Assembly: GCF_011067745.1 (NCBI RefSeq) | Contig: NZ_JAAMPJ010000013.1 | Location: 248,001-312,000, forward strand | DNA from: Lentzea alba | GTDB taxonomy: Bacteria; Actinomycetota; Actinomycetes; Mycobacteriales; Pseudonocardiaceae | Reading direction: 5' to 3' | DNA length: 64,000 nt | Shown here: one piece after another, positions 26,593 to 34,257 of the stretch | Numbering within the stretch: position 1 is the stretch's first letter | How the letters are laid out: the number at the start of each line of letters is the position of its first letter | The notes under the pieces: model-generated | The model's input: the letters and a program-made list of their open reading frames with translations, nothing else | The model's database searches: none | What the model was told of the DNA's origin: nothing | Translations under genes and position numbers: made by a program

Positions 26593-28014
26593 CGGCACCG
26601 CGAGCGGCGTGCCGAGCCGGACCGGAGTGCCGAAGTTGGGTGTTCCGTCGCTGTTCCAGCTGAACTTCTGCGCGCGGGTGGAGCGGTTCATGTCGCAACC
26701 GCCCGAGGCGCTGTCGTTGGCGTGGTAGACGATCCAGTCCTCGGTGCCGTCGGGCGACTTGAAGAACCCGTTGTGGCCCGGGGCGAACACGCCGTTGCCG
26801 TCGTTGCGCTGGAACACCGGGTTGGGCGACTTCGTCCAGTGCGCCCGGTTGAGCGGATCCGACCCGGTGAGGGTGAGCAGGCCGAGCTTGTAGTCCGGCC
26901 CCCAGCAGGCGCTGGCCGAGTACACGATCATGACGCGGCCGTTGCGGTACAACGGCTCCGCGCCCTCGTTCACCGCCCCGGTCTGCCGTTCCCACGCGAG
27001 GGTGGGCTGGGAGATGGTGCGGCGCGCGCCGCTGATCGTGTACGGGTTGGACAGCGGGGTGATGGTCAGGCTCTGCGTGCCGTCGATCGCGCTGCCCATC
27101 AGGTAGAGCCTGCCGTTGTGCTGCAGGATGCTCGGGTCGAGTTCCCAGGTGCTGCCCAGGTCGGCCTTGAACGTGTACGGGCCCATCGGGTCGGTGCCCG
27201 CGCTCTCCAGCACGTGCAGGCGCTGGGTGGGGTTGTAGTCCGGGACGTTCTGCCCGGCGACGTAGTACATGTACCAACGACCGTTGAGCAGGTGGAACTC
27301 CGGCGCCCACATGTTGCAGCACCCGTTGGGCCTGCCGGCGAGGTTGAACACCACGGTGTCCGCGGCGCTCGACAGACCGGCGAGCGTGCGGGACCGGCGC
27401 ATGGTGATCGTGGAGTTCCACGTAGTCGTGGCCAGGTAGTAGTAGCCGTTGTAGTACTGCAGCCACGGGTCGGGGCCGTTGCGTTTGATCGGGTTGGTGA
27501 ACGTTCCCACCCGAACCAGCTGCCACTGCTGGTTGCGGCCCTGGGTGTCCGGCCACTGGACGACCTGCGCGCCGTCGGCGGTCGAGAAGTCCAGCACGTC
27601 GACGGCCTTGCCGCTGGCGCGGTTGATCAGGCGCACGTGCCCGCCGTCCGAGTCGGCCAGCCGGAACTGCTGACCGGTGCGGCCGGCGTCGGTCGTCTGC
27701 ACGAGCCCGGCGCGGTCCGCGGTGGTCGGGAAGTCCAGCACCTTGCCGCTGTGCCGGGACTTCAGGCGGTAGTAGCCGCCGCCGGAGTCGACGAACTGCC
27801 ACTGCTGCCAGGCGCCGTCGTTGCGCGACCACTGCACGATCGGCGCACCGTCGTCGGTGGCGAGGTTGTAGACGTCCAACGCCTTGCCGCTGTTGCGGTT
27901 GACCAGGACGTAGGACGCGTTCGTGTCCACTGTGGCCGCCACCGCCGCCGGTGATGCCACCGCGGTGGCCACCAGCAACACGGACACGGCGAACAGGCGG
28001 GCTGCCGCGGTCAT
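26572..28014 (-). CDS. Secreted CBM13-GH43 arabinan/arabinoxylan hydrolase
   Basis: This 480-residue enzyme has a signal peptide (cleavage near AVAAT) and a ricin-type CBM13 of three repeats, with QQWQF, QQFRL and QQWQL motifs, at about residues 30-170. A GH43 five-bladed propeller follows. The catalytic triad is visible as Asp in NGPDPW, Asp in WELDPS and Glu in NEGAEPL. Family members are alpha-L-arabinofuranosidases or endo-arabinanases. ATG 28014 is preferred over ATG 28020 because GGAG lies six bases before it and directly abuts the earlier one. It is 10 bp downstream of a second GH43 gene, hence an operon. Confidence 0.9.
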   Translation of the reverse strand: MTAAARLFAVSVLLVATAVASPAAVAATVDTNASYVLVNRNSGKALDVYNLATDDGAPIVQWSRNDGAWQQWQFVDSGGGYYRLKSRHSGKVLDFPTTADRAGLVQTTDAGRTGQQFRLADSDGGHVRLINRASGKAVDVLDFSTADGAQVVQWPDTQGRNQQWQLVRVGTFTNPIKRNGPDPWLQYYNGYYYLATTTWNSTITMRRSRTLAGLSSAADTVVFNLAGRPNGCCNMWAPEFHLLNGRWYMYYVAGQNVPDYNPTQRLHVLESAGTDPMGPYTFKADLGSTWELDPSILQHNGRLYLMGSAIDGTQSLTITPLSNPYTISGARRTISQPTLAWERQTGAVNEGAEPLYRNGRVMIVYSASACWGPDYKLGLLTLTGSDPLNRAHWTKSPNPVFQRNDGNGVFAPGHNGFFKSPDGTEDWIVYHANDSASGGCDMNRSTRAQKFSWNSDGTPNFGTPVRLGTPLAVPSGEPAS

Positions 28015-28024
28015 GCGCATCTCC

Positions 28025-29464
28025 TCACTCCAGCACGAACGTCGCGTCGGCCCGGCCCTGCGCGTCGCTCACCGCTTGCAGGTAGAGCAACCCGTTGCTG
28101 TGCCTGATGTAGCGGCCGGGGAAGTTCACCGACTCGAACGACACCGCCGAGCTCGCCGCGAGTCCTGGGCGCTGCGAGAAGCTGGCGTCGTTGCGGAACA
28201 GGGTGCTGTTGTCGGTGCGCTCGACCCACAGTTCGTTGTTCTTGTGGCGCAGGTAGTAGCCGGGGAAGTTGGTGGATTCCAGTGACACCGTGCCGCTGCC
28301 GGTCAGGCCTGTCACGACCTTGAACTGCGAGTCCGCCAGCGGGGACACGCCCGCTTCCAGCTTGGCGCGGAACTCCCAGTGCCGCACGAACCGGTCGGTG
28401 AGGTTGTAGGACTTGAGCCGGACCGGGGTGGCGCCGTCGGGCACCGGGATGCCGAAGTCCGGTGTGCCGTCGGCCTTGTAGTAGACCTTCTGCACGCGGG
28501 TGCGGCGGTTCGGGTCGTTGAGCGGATCACCGTTGATGTCGCGGTAGTTGCGGTCGTGGTAGACCATGACGTCGCTTTGGCCGTCCTCGGACACCGTGAA
28601 CGAGTTGTGGCCGGGCCCGTACTGGCCGGTCGCGTCGTTGGTGGCGAACACGGGGTTGGGGCTCTTGGTCCACGACGCGGCGTCGAGCAGGTTCGCCGAC
28701 GCCGACGCGGTCAGCATGCCGAGGCAGTAGTTCGCGTCGGTCGCGCTCGCCGAGTACGTCAGGAAGAGCTTTCCGTTGCGTTGCAGGACGGTCGGACCCT
28801 CGGCCACCTTGAACCCGCGGGTCTCCCAGGCCAGCGTCGGCACCGTCAGCCGCGTCACCGTGCCGGTGATCGTCCACGGGTTCGCGCCCATGCGGGCGAG
28901 GTACACGTTGGAGTTCGTGGAGATGCCGGGTTCCTGCTGCGCCCAGGTCAGGTAGCGCACGCCGTTGTTGACGAACGTCGAGGCGTCCAGCGAGAAGGTG
29001 TCCCACGGGGTCGTGATGCGGCCGCGTTCGGTCCACGTCCCGGTCAGCGGGTTGGCACTCGAGCTCTCCAGCACCCACATCCGGATGCGCCAGATGTCGT
29101 CGCTGCGTCCCGCCGCGAAGTAGACGTACCACTTGCCGTTGATGAAGTGGATCTCCGGCGCCCAGATGTGCGCGGCCATGTCACCACTCGAATGCTTGCG
29201 CCAGATCACGGTCTCCGGCGCCGAGGCCAGGCCCTGGATCGTGGTCGCGCGGCGCAGCACGATCCGGTCGTACTCCGGCACGGTCGCGGTGAAGTAGTAG
29301 AAGCCGTCGGTGTGCTTGAAGATGTGCGGATCGGCGCGCCGTTCGGCGATCGGGTTCGTGTAGCGCGCTGCGGGGGAGGCGTTCGCGGGCGACACCGGCA
29401 GGCCGGCGACGCAGGTGACAGCGGCCAGTACCAGCACGACCACGCGGTGCAAGGCTGTCTTCAT
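28025..29464 (-). CDS. Secreted GH43 alpha-L-arabinofuranosidase with CBM42 (AbfB) domain
   Basis: The 479-residue protein has a signal peptide, a GH43 propeller at about residues 33-335 and a C-terminal CBM42 trefoil (VSLESTNFPGYYLRH, VSFESVNFPGRYIRH) that binds arabinofuranose side chains. The catalytic residues are Asp in RRADPHIF, Asp in FSLDAST and Glu in VAEGPTV. GH43_26-like exo-alpha-1,5-arabinofuranosidases of Streptomyces have this plan. It is the first gene of a two-gene operon, and a TGTTATCGCTAACA operator lies 10 bp before its ATG. It probably releases arabinose from arabinan chains of rhamnogalacturonan-I. Confidence 0.92.
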   Translation of the reverse strand: MKTALHRVVVLVLAAVTCVAGLPVSPANASPAARYTNPIAERRADPHIFKHTDGFYYFTATVPEYDRIVLRRATTIQGLASAPETVIWRKHSSGDMAAHIWAPEIHFINGKWYVYFAAGRSDDIWRIRMWVLESSSANPLTGTWTERGRITTPWDTFSLDASTFVNNGVRYLTWAQQEPGISTNSNVYLARMGANPWTITGTVTRLTVPTLAWETRGFKVAEGPTVLQRNGKLFLTYSASATDANYCLGMLTASASANLLDAASWTKSPNPVFATNDATGQYGPGHNSFTVSEDGQSDVMVYHDRNYRDINGDPLNDPNRRTRVQKVYYKADGTPDFGIPVPDGATPVRLKSYNLTDRFVRHWEFRAKLEAGVSPLADSQFKVVTGLTGSGTVSLESTNFPGYYLRHKNNELWVERTDNSTLFRNDASFSQRPGLAASSAVSFESVNFPGRYIRHSNGLLYLQAVSDAQGRADATFVLE

Positions 29465-29474
29465 TGACCGTCCT

Positions 29475-29488
29475 TGTTATCGCTAACA
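29475..29488. promoter_or_regulatory. Arabinan-type operator TGTTATCGCTAACA
   Basis: This near-perfect palindrome (TGTTA-TCGC-TAACA) lies directly before the GH43-CBM42 start. A similar site precedes GH127 at 34222. Actinobacterial LacI-type pentose regulators use TGTTAGCGCTAACA-like sites; the cognate regulator is not in this window. Confidence 0.65.
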
Positions 29489-29561
29489 TCGCTGTTTCGG
29501 CGCACCGTAACCCAACGTTTTCTTTCCTGACAAGGTTTGTCGAACGCGATGTCGAACGCAG

Positions 29562-29575
29562 AGTGAGCGTTCACA
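29562..29575. promoter_or_regulatory. Putative operator AGTGAGCGTTCACA
   Basis: A GTGAGCGTTCAC inverted repeat lies in the divergent gap, nearer the CBM32/PNGase F-like gene. It resembles the arabinan-type sites with GTGA arms, as at 38457-38470. Confidence 0.5.
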
Positions 29576-29671
29576 TCTGTGGATCGCGGCCGACGAACGG
29601 CGGCTGGCCCGGACCGGGAGCCGCTCGGCAGCATCGGGCAGGACCTTTCCCTGCAACTCACCGAGGTCCGC

Positions 29672-31186
29672 ATGACGGTTCAGTTGAAAGTGCCCCGGAT
29701 GATCGTGGCGCTGGGCGTGCTCAGCCTGTCCTTGATCGCGAGTTCACCGGCCGCGACCGCGGCGGTCACCAACCTGGCGTTGAACAGACCGGCCACGGGC
29801 TCTGCCGCGTGCGCGGGTTCCGAAGGACCGGAGAAGGCCGTGAACGGCAGCGTCTCCGGGGGCAACAGTGACAAGTGGTGCTCGACGGCGGCGACCAGGT
29901 ACCTGCAGGTCGACCTGGGCCTGCCCGGCTCGATCACCGGTTTCACGGTCAAGCACGCGGGTGCCGGCGGCGAGGCGGCGGTGTACAACACCAAGGCGTT
30001 CACCATCCAGCTGTCCGCCGACGGCAACACCTGGACCAACCAGGTGTCCGTCACGAACAACACCGCGAACACGACGACGCATTCGATCACCGCGACCAAC
30101 GCCCGTTACGCCAAACTCGTCGTCACCACGCCGACCCAGAGCACCGACCAGGCCGCGCGGATCTACGAGTTCGAGGTGTACGGCACCAGCAGCGGAACCC
30201 CCGGCGGCGGCACCATCCCGGTGTTCGACCACATCCCGCAGTTCGGCATCTACACCAGCAACGACCCGGTCGGCTACACCCCGCCCGCGGGCGTGCTGAT
30301 GTGGAACCGCGGCACCGAGTTCGCCAGGAAGCTGACCGACGCGGAGAAGGCGCTGATCGGCGACGACCTGCGGGTGCGGGTGAGCTACCACGCGCAGTGC
30401 GACAACTACGACCGGATCGGCACGGTGTTCTACGTCGCCGTGCCGAAGGGCACCACCCCGACCGCGACGACGCCGAGGGTGACCCTTCAGGACTTCATCA
30501 CGCCGTTCAGCAACTACTGGCGCGGAGCCAAGGCGAACTACACCTTCCCGGACGCCGACCTCGGTCCGTACGCCGGCGCGCTGGCGGACCCGAACAAGGA
30601 CGTGTACCTCGGCATCGGCGGCGGCTCCAACCCGTACCGCGGTGACGCGTGCGAGTCGCATCCCGAGGTCACCCCGGAGTTCCGGGCGATCGGCTTCAAG
30701 TACTCGATGTCGCTGATCTCCAGCGTCACGCTGACCGCACGCGACCACGACGTCGCCGGGATGATCTCCGGCGTGCGGGAGACCACCAACTCGATCACCG
30801 CGGGCCCGGTGAAGCACACCGCCACCGGGAACCGCGGCGACATCGCGCTGGTGATCGCCGGCTACGGCTCGGCGGCGGGCGGTGAGGAGTACTCCAACAC
30901 CACGGTCACCGTGTCGGTCAACGGCACCAGGGTCGGTTCGTTCTCCACCGCGGTGGACTGCGCGAACCTGGAGCAGTACAGCCCGGACGGCAACCCCGGG
31001 ATCTTCCGCAACAACACCACCAGCAACCCGCGCAGCTGGTGCCCCGGCGGGTTGATCCCGAGCAGGTACTTCCCGACCGGTGACATCACCGGCAAGGACG
31101 TCTCCGTCACCATCGGCATCGGCCGTCCGGTGCCGTACGTCGGCGACTCCGGCTACGGCACCAGCGTCTCCCTGCTGGAGCACTGA
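29672..31186 (+). CDS. Secreted CBM32 protein with PNGase F N-domain-like module
   Basis: The 504-residue protein has a signal peptide (cleavage near ATAAV), an F5/8C (CBM32) domain at about residues 35-170 and a C-terminal part of about 320 residues. That part resembles the jelly-roll of peptide-N-glycosidase F, as in CDNYDRIGTVFYV followed by LQDFITPFSNYW and a later CDxxxxxY-like stretch. PNGase F removes N-glycans from proteins at the Asn-GlcNAc bond. I cannot identify the catalytic residues, so enzymatic activity is unproven. ATG 29672 is chosen over GTG 29579 because it starts the signal peptide. It is divergent from the arabinan operon and could act on plant glycoproteins such as arabinogalactan proteins. 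Confidence 0.6.
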   Translation: MTVQLKVPRMIVALGVLSLSLIASSPAATAAVTNLALNRPATGSAACAGSEGPEKAVNGSVSGGNSDKWCSTAATRYLQVDLGLPGSITGFTVKHAGAGGEAAVYNTKAFTIQLSADGNTWTNQVSVTNNTANTTTHSITATNARYAKLVVTTPTQSTDQAARIYEFEVYGTSSGTPGGGTIPVFDHIPQFGIYTSNDPVGYTPPAGVLMWNRGTEFARKLTDAEKALIGDDLRVRVSYHAQCDNYDRIGTVFYVAVPKGTTPTATTPRVTLQDFITPFSNYWRGAKANYTFPDADLGPYAGALADPNKDVYLGIGGGSNPYRGDACESHPEVTPEFRAIGFKYSMSLISSVTLTARDHDVAGMISGVRETTNSITAGPVKHTATGNRGDIALVIAGYGSAAGGEEYSNTTVTVSVNGTRVGSFSTAVDCANLEQYSPDGNPGIFRNNTTSNPRSWCPGGLIPSRYFPTGDITGKDVSVTIGIGRPVPYVGDSGYGTSVSLLEH

Positions 31187-31190
31187 CCTC

Positions 31191-32111
31191 TCAGAGGTCG
31201 AGCACCAAGCGGTCCGAGAGGGCCCGGGACACGCAGATCATCATCACGTCTCCCTGCTGCCGTTCGTCGTCCGACAGCAGGGAGTCGCGGTGATCGGGCG
31301 TGCCGGACAGCACCGGCGTCTCGCAGGTGCCGCACGTTCCTTCCTGGCAGGACGACAACACCGGCACCCCCGATCCTTCGAGGACCTCGAGGATCGACCG
31401 GTCGGCCGGTACCCGCAGGACGCCGCCGGTCTGCGCCAGTTCGACCTCGAACTCCTGGCGCGGCCCGTCGGTCGCTCCTGCCTTCGGCGCGAACCGCTCG
31501 ACGTGCAGCGAACCGGTGGTGCGGTGCTGTTCGACGGCGGCCAGCAGGGGTTCGGGTCCGCAGCAGTAGACGGCCGTGTCGTCATCGACGTCGGCGAACA
31601 CCGCCGGGAGGTCGAGCAGCCCGTGCTCGTCCTGCGGCCGGATCTCGACGTTGTCGTGCCGCTCCAGCTCGGCCAGGAACGCCATGGAGGCCCGCGTCCT
31701 GCCGCCGTAGACCAGCCGCCAGTCGTGGCCGGCCGCCGCGACCTGCTCGATCATCGGCAGGATCGGGGTGATGCCGATGCCACCCGCGATGAACAGGTAG
31801 CGCCCGGCCTCGACGAGCGGGAAGTGGTTGCGCGGCCCGAGCACCTCGATCCGCTGCCCGGCGGTGAGCACGTCGTGCACGTGCCGCGAGCCGCCGCGAC
31901 CGGGTTGCTCGCGCAGGACGGCGACCCGCAGGACCGAGGTGTCGGACGGGTCACCGCACAGCGAGTACTGGCGGATCAGGCCGTCCGCGAGCACCAGGTC
32001 GACGTGCGCACCCGGCGTCCAGGAGGGCAGCGGCAGCCCGTCCGGATCCCGCAGCGTCAGCAGCACCACGCCGTCCGCGATCGTGTCCTTGCTGTCCAGG
32101 AGCAGTTTCAC
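31191..32111 (-). CDS. Oxygenase reductase: FAD/NAD domain fused to plant-type 2Fe-2S ferredoxin (VanB type)
   Basis: This 306-residue reductase passes electrons from NAD(P)H to the Rieske oxygenase encoded two genes upstream. The flavin domain shows RQYSLCGDP, the nucleotide-binding part AGGIGITPILPMI and YCCGPEPLL, and the C-terminal ferredoxin the cluster ligands in SCQEGTCGTCET plus a later Cys. GTG 32111 overlaps the stop of the 52-residue gene as GTGA and follows GGAGG. This is the class I layout of vanillate demethylase reductase. It is convergent with the PNGase F-like gene, with only four bases between the stops. Confidence 0.92.
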   Translation of the reverse strand: MKLLLDSKDTIADGVVLLTLRDPDGLPLPSWTPGAHVDLVLADGLIRQYSLCGDPSDTSVLRVAVLREQPGRGGSRHVHDVLTAGQRIEVLGPRNHFPLVEAGRYLFIAGGIGITPILPMIEQVAAAGHDWRLVYGGRTRASMAFLAELERHDNVEIRPQDEHGLLDLPAVFADVDDDTAVYCCGPEPLLAAVEQHRTTGSLHVERFAPKAGATDGPRQEFEVELAQTGGVLRVPADRSILEVLEGSGVPVLSSCQEGTCGTCETPVLSGTPDHRDSLLSDDERQQGDVMMICVSRALSDRLVLDL

Positions 32112-32266
32112 GGCGCGTGCCCCTCCGGATGAGCGTGCAGCCACTCCCACAACTCGATCGGGTCCTCGAACTCGCGCTCGGCGCGGCAGTGGCAGACCGC
32201 GCGCAGCCGGTCGGTGCCCAGCACCCAGTGGATGCGGAACACGCGGTTGCCGGTGAGCGCGTTCAC
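32108..32266 (-). CDS. Small 52-residue protein between oxygenase and reductase
   Basis: This short frame is coupled at both ends: its GTG overlaps the oxygenase stop (GTGA) and its stop overlaps the reductase GTG (GTGA). The product begins VNALTGNRVFRIHWVLGTDR, contains a CHCRAEREFEDP stretch and ends WLHAHPEGHAP. It is acidic in the middle with aromatic residues (WEWLH), has no signal peptide and no membrane helix. The CHC motif could bind metal, but this is speculation. I do not recognise a family. Without it there would be a gap of about 150 bp inside a tightly packed operon, which supports it being real. Confidence 0.75.
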   Translation of the reverse strand: MNALTGNRVFRIHWVLGTDRLRAVCHCRAEREFEDPIELWEWLHAHPEGHAP

Positions 32267-33297
32267 GGCTTCTCACACAGCTTCTTGAGCATCCGCCGCG
32301 CGGCGAGCCCGCCGGTGTCGATGTTGATCGACAGCTCCTGGTAGCCCTCGGGCTCGGAGGCGATGACCTGCTCCAGGACGTCCAGCGCCACGACGTCCTG
32401 GAGGACGACCGTGCGGTTGTTCTCGGCCAGGAACGCCGAGACGTCCTCGTCGTCGAGGGCGAAGTCCCGTGCCACCGCCCAGAAGTCGTGGGTCGAGTGC
32501 TCGGTCTCCGGCGTGATCGCGTACACGACCTCGACGTGGAACGCGTCCGGGTCGGTGCCGTCCGGGTTGGGCACGGACCCGACCGGTGCGATGCGGCTGT
32601 GCAGTTTGTACAGACACGGCGGGGTGTACTCGATGTCCTGCCAGCGCGCGATCCGGCCCTGCAGACCGGTCGACTTCGAGTAGAACGGCGGGCATTCCGC
32701 GTCGTCCATGTGCCGGGAGACGTAGACGATGCCCGCGTCCTCGTCGACCTCGGTCGTGATCGGGGTGGAGGCGACCTCGGGCGTACCGATGTAACCGCCG
32801 TGCAGGTAGGTCTCGTGCGAGAGGTCCAGCAGGTTGTCGACGAGCAGTTCGTACCTGGCGCGCAACGGTTCCATGCCGCACACCGTGGTGTAGTCCGGCG
32901 CGACGAGCCACGGCGCCCGCGGGATCCGGGAGGCGTCGGCGTTCGCCGGATCGCCGATGAAGACCCACACGAACGAGTCCTGCTCCACGACCGGGTACGG
33001 CGCGAGCCTCGCGGTGCGCGGGATGCGGGTCTGTCCCGGCACGGCGACGCACTGGCCGCTCGAGTTGTAGGTGAAGCCGTGGTAGCCGCAGACCACCTGG
33101 TCGTCGACCAGTCGAGACGGTGGCTGGGACAGCGGGAAACGGCGGTGCACGCACCGGTCCGGCATCGCGGTCACCGCTCCGTCGCGGGTGCGCCAGAACA
33201 GGATCGGCTCGCCGCAGATGGTGCGGCTGAACAGGTCGTGCACGATCTCGGAACCGTACGCGGCGACATACCACTGATCGCGCGGGAAACTGGTCAT
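32263..33297 (-). CDS. Rieske non-haem iron oxygenase, vanillate O-demethylase-like (VanA type)
   Basis: This 344-residue terminal oxygenase has an N-terminal Rieske domain with CVHRRFPLS and CGYHGF as the 2Fe-2S ligands, and a catalytic iron site in DNLLDLSHETYLHGG. The size and pairing with a FAD-ferredoxin reductase match VanA-type O-demethylases, which remove methyl from methoxylated aromatic acids of lignin origin. Related enzymes hydroxylate or demethylate other aromatics, so the substrate is not certain. ATG 33297 follows GAAGGA; the longer frame upstream runs into the regulator gene and was dropped. It likely belongs to one transcript with the small protein and the reductase. Confidence 0.88.
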   Translation of the reverse strand: MTSFPRDQWYVAAYGSEIVHDLFSRTICGEPILFWRTRDGAVTAMPDRCVHRRFPLSQPPSRLVDDQVVCGYHGFTYNSSGQCVAVPGQTRIPRTARLAPYPVVEQDSFVWVFIGDPANADASRIPRAPWLVAPDYTTVCGMEPLRARYELLVDNLLDLSHETYLHGGYIGTPEVASTPITTEVDEDAGIVYVSRHMDDAECPPFYSKSTGLQGRIARWQDIEYTPPCLYKLHSRIAPVGSVPNPDGTDPDAFHVEVVYAITPETEHSTHDFWAVARDFALDDEDVSAFLAENNRTVVLQDVVALDVLEQVIASEPEGYQELSINIDTGGLAARRMLKKLCEKP

Positions 33298-33385
33298 TGG
33301 GCCGTTCCTTCTCCGTGGTGGGGAGTTCGAGAGTGGCGGAGACCACGGCCGGGTCCACAGTGGGCTTTCCGGAAAATGGAAGCCG

Positions 33386-34147
33386 TTACGCCGAGAGGGC
33401 GCGGGAGATCGTCTGAGCGCTGGTGCGGACCAGCCGCGCCAGGGCCTGTGGTGTGGTGCTGCCGTGCCGGACCACCAGCGACACCGCGGCGACGACCTCG
33501 CCGTGCCGGTCGCGAATCGGCGCGCCGACCGACAGGGAGTCCATCGTGACCTGGCGGTCGCTGACCGAGAAACCTTTCGCCCTGGTGTCGGCGAGCATCC
33601 GGCGCAGCTGTGACGCGTCGGTGACGGTCTTGGGCGTGAACCGGTCGATCGGGCTGCCCAGCACCTCCTCCTGCACCTCGGCCGGAGCGTGGGCGAGCAG
33701 GACCAGGCCGACACCGGTGGCGGTGAGCGCGAACCGGCCGCCCACCCTGGTGAGCACCGGCACCGCGCCGGAGCCGGCGATCCGCTCGACGAAGACGACC
33801 TCGGTGCCCTCGCGGACGGCGAGTTGCACGTTCTCCCTGGTGATCAGGGAAAGGTCCTCGAGGAACGGCAAGGCGGTCTCGCGCAGGCCCGGACCGCGCG
33901 GGGCGAGCGAGCCGAGCTCCCACAACCGCAGCCCGATGCGGTACAGCCCTTTGTCGGTGCGTTCGACGGCCCCCCACGCGCAGAACTCGTTCATCAGCCG
34001 GTGTGCGGTCGACAACGGCATGTCGGCGCGGCGCGCGAGTTCGCTCAGCGTCAGCTCGCGGCGCTGGGCGTCGAAAGCGTCGAGGAGCCGGAGCGCGCGG
34101 CCGAGCACCGGCCCGGTCGGTCCGGTGGGCTGTCCTCGTCTCGGCAC
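33386..34147 (-). CDS. IclR-family transcriptional regulator
   Basis: The 253-residue regulator has a winged HTH (LTLSELARRADMPLSTAHRLMNEF) at about residues 30-85 and an IclR effector-binding domain. IclR proteins commonly control aromatic-acid catabolism, and this one sits 88 bp upstream of the Rieske oxygenase operon on the same strand. GTG 34147 has GGAG five bases before it; GTG 34153 is an in-frame alternative without such a site. It is divergent from GH127, but the operator in that gap looks LacI-like rather than IclR-like. Confidence 0.9.
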   Translation of the reverse strand: MPRRGQPTGPTGPVLGRALRLLDAFDAQRRELTLSELARRADMPLSTAHRLMNEFCAWGAVERTDKGLYRIGLRLWELGSLAPRGPGLRETALPFLEDLSLITRENVQLAVREGTEVVFVERIAGSGAVPVLTRVGGRFALTATGVGLVLLAHAPAEVQEEVLGSPIDRFTPKTVTDASQLRRMLADTRAKGFSVSDRQVTMDSLSVGAPIRDRHGEVVAAVSLVVRHGSTTPQALARLVRTSAQTISRALSA

Positions 34148-34221
34148 GCTCACTCCGACATCTTGCTCGATTCGGCAGGCGAAGTCGCCTCAAGCGTTGA
34201 CGACCACTGCGCCCGCGCCTA

Positions 34222-34235
34222 TGTTAGCGCTCACA
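34222..34235. promoter_or_regulatory. Arabinan-type operator TGTTAGCGCTCACA
   Basis: This near-perfect palindrome lies 22 bp before the GH127 ATG and resembles the site before the GH43-CBM42 gene. Shared sites suggest co-control of arabinan debranching and beta-arabinofuranosidase functions. Confidence 0.65.
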
Positions 34236-34257
34236 ATTCGGCGTGAGGGGCAGGCGC

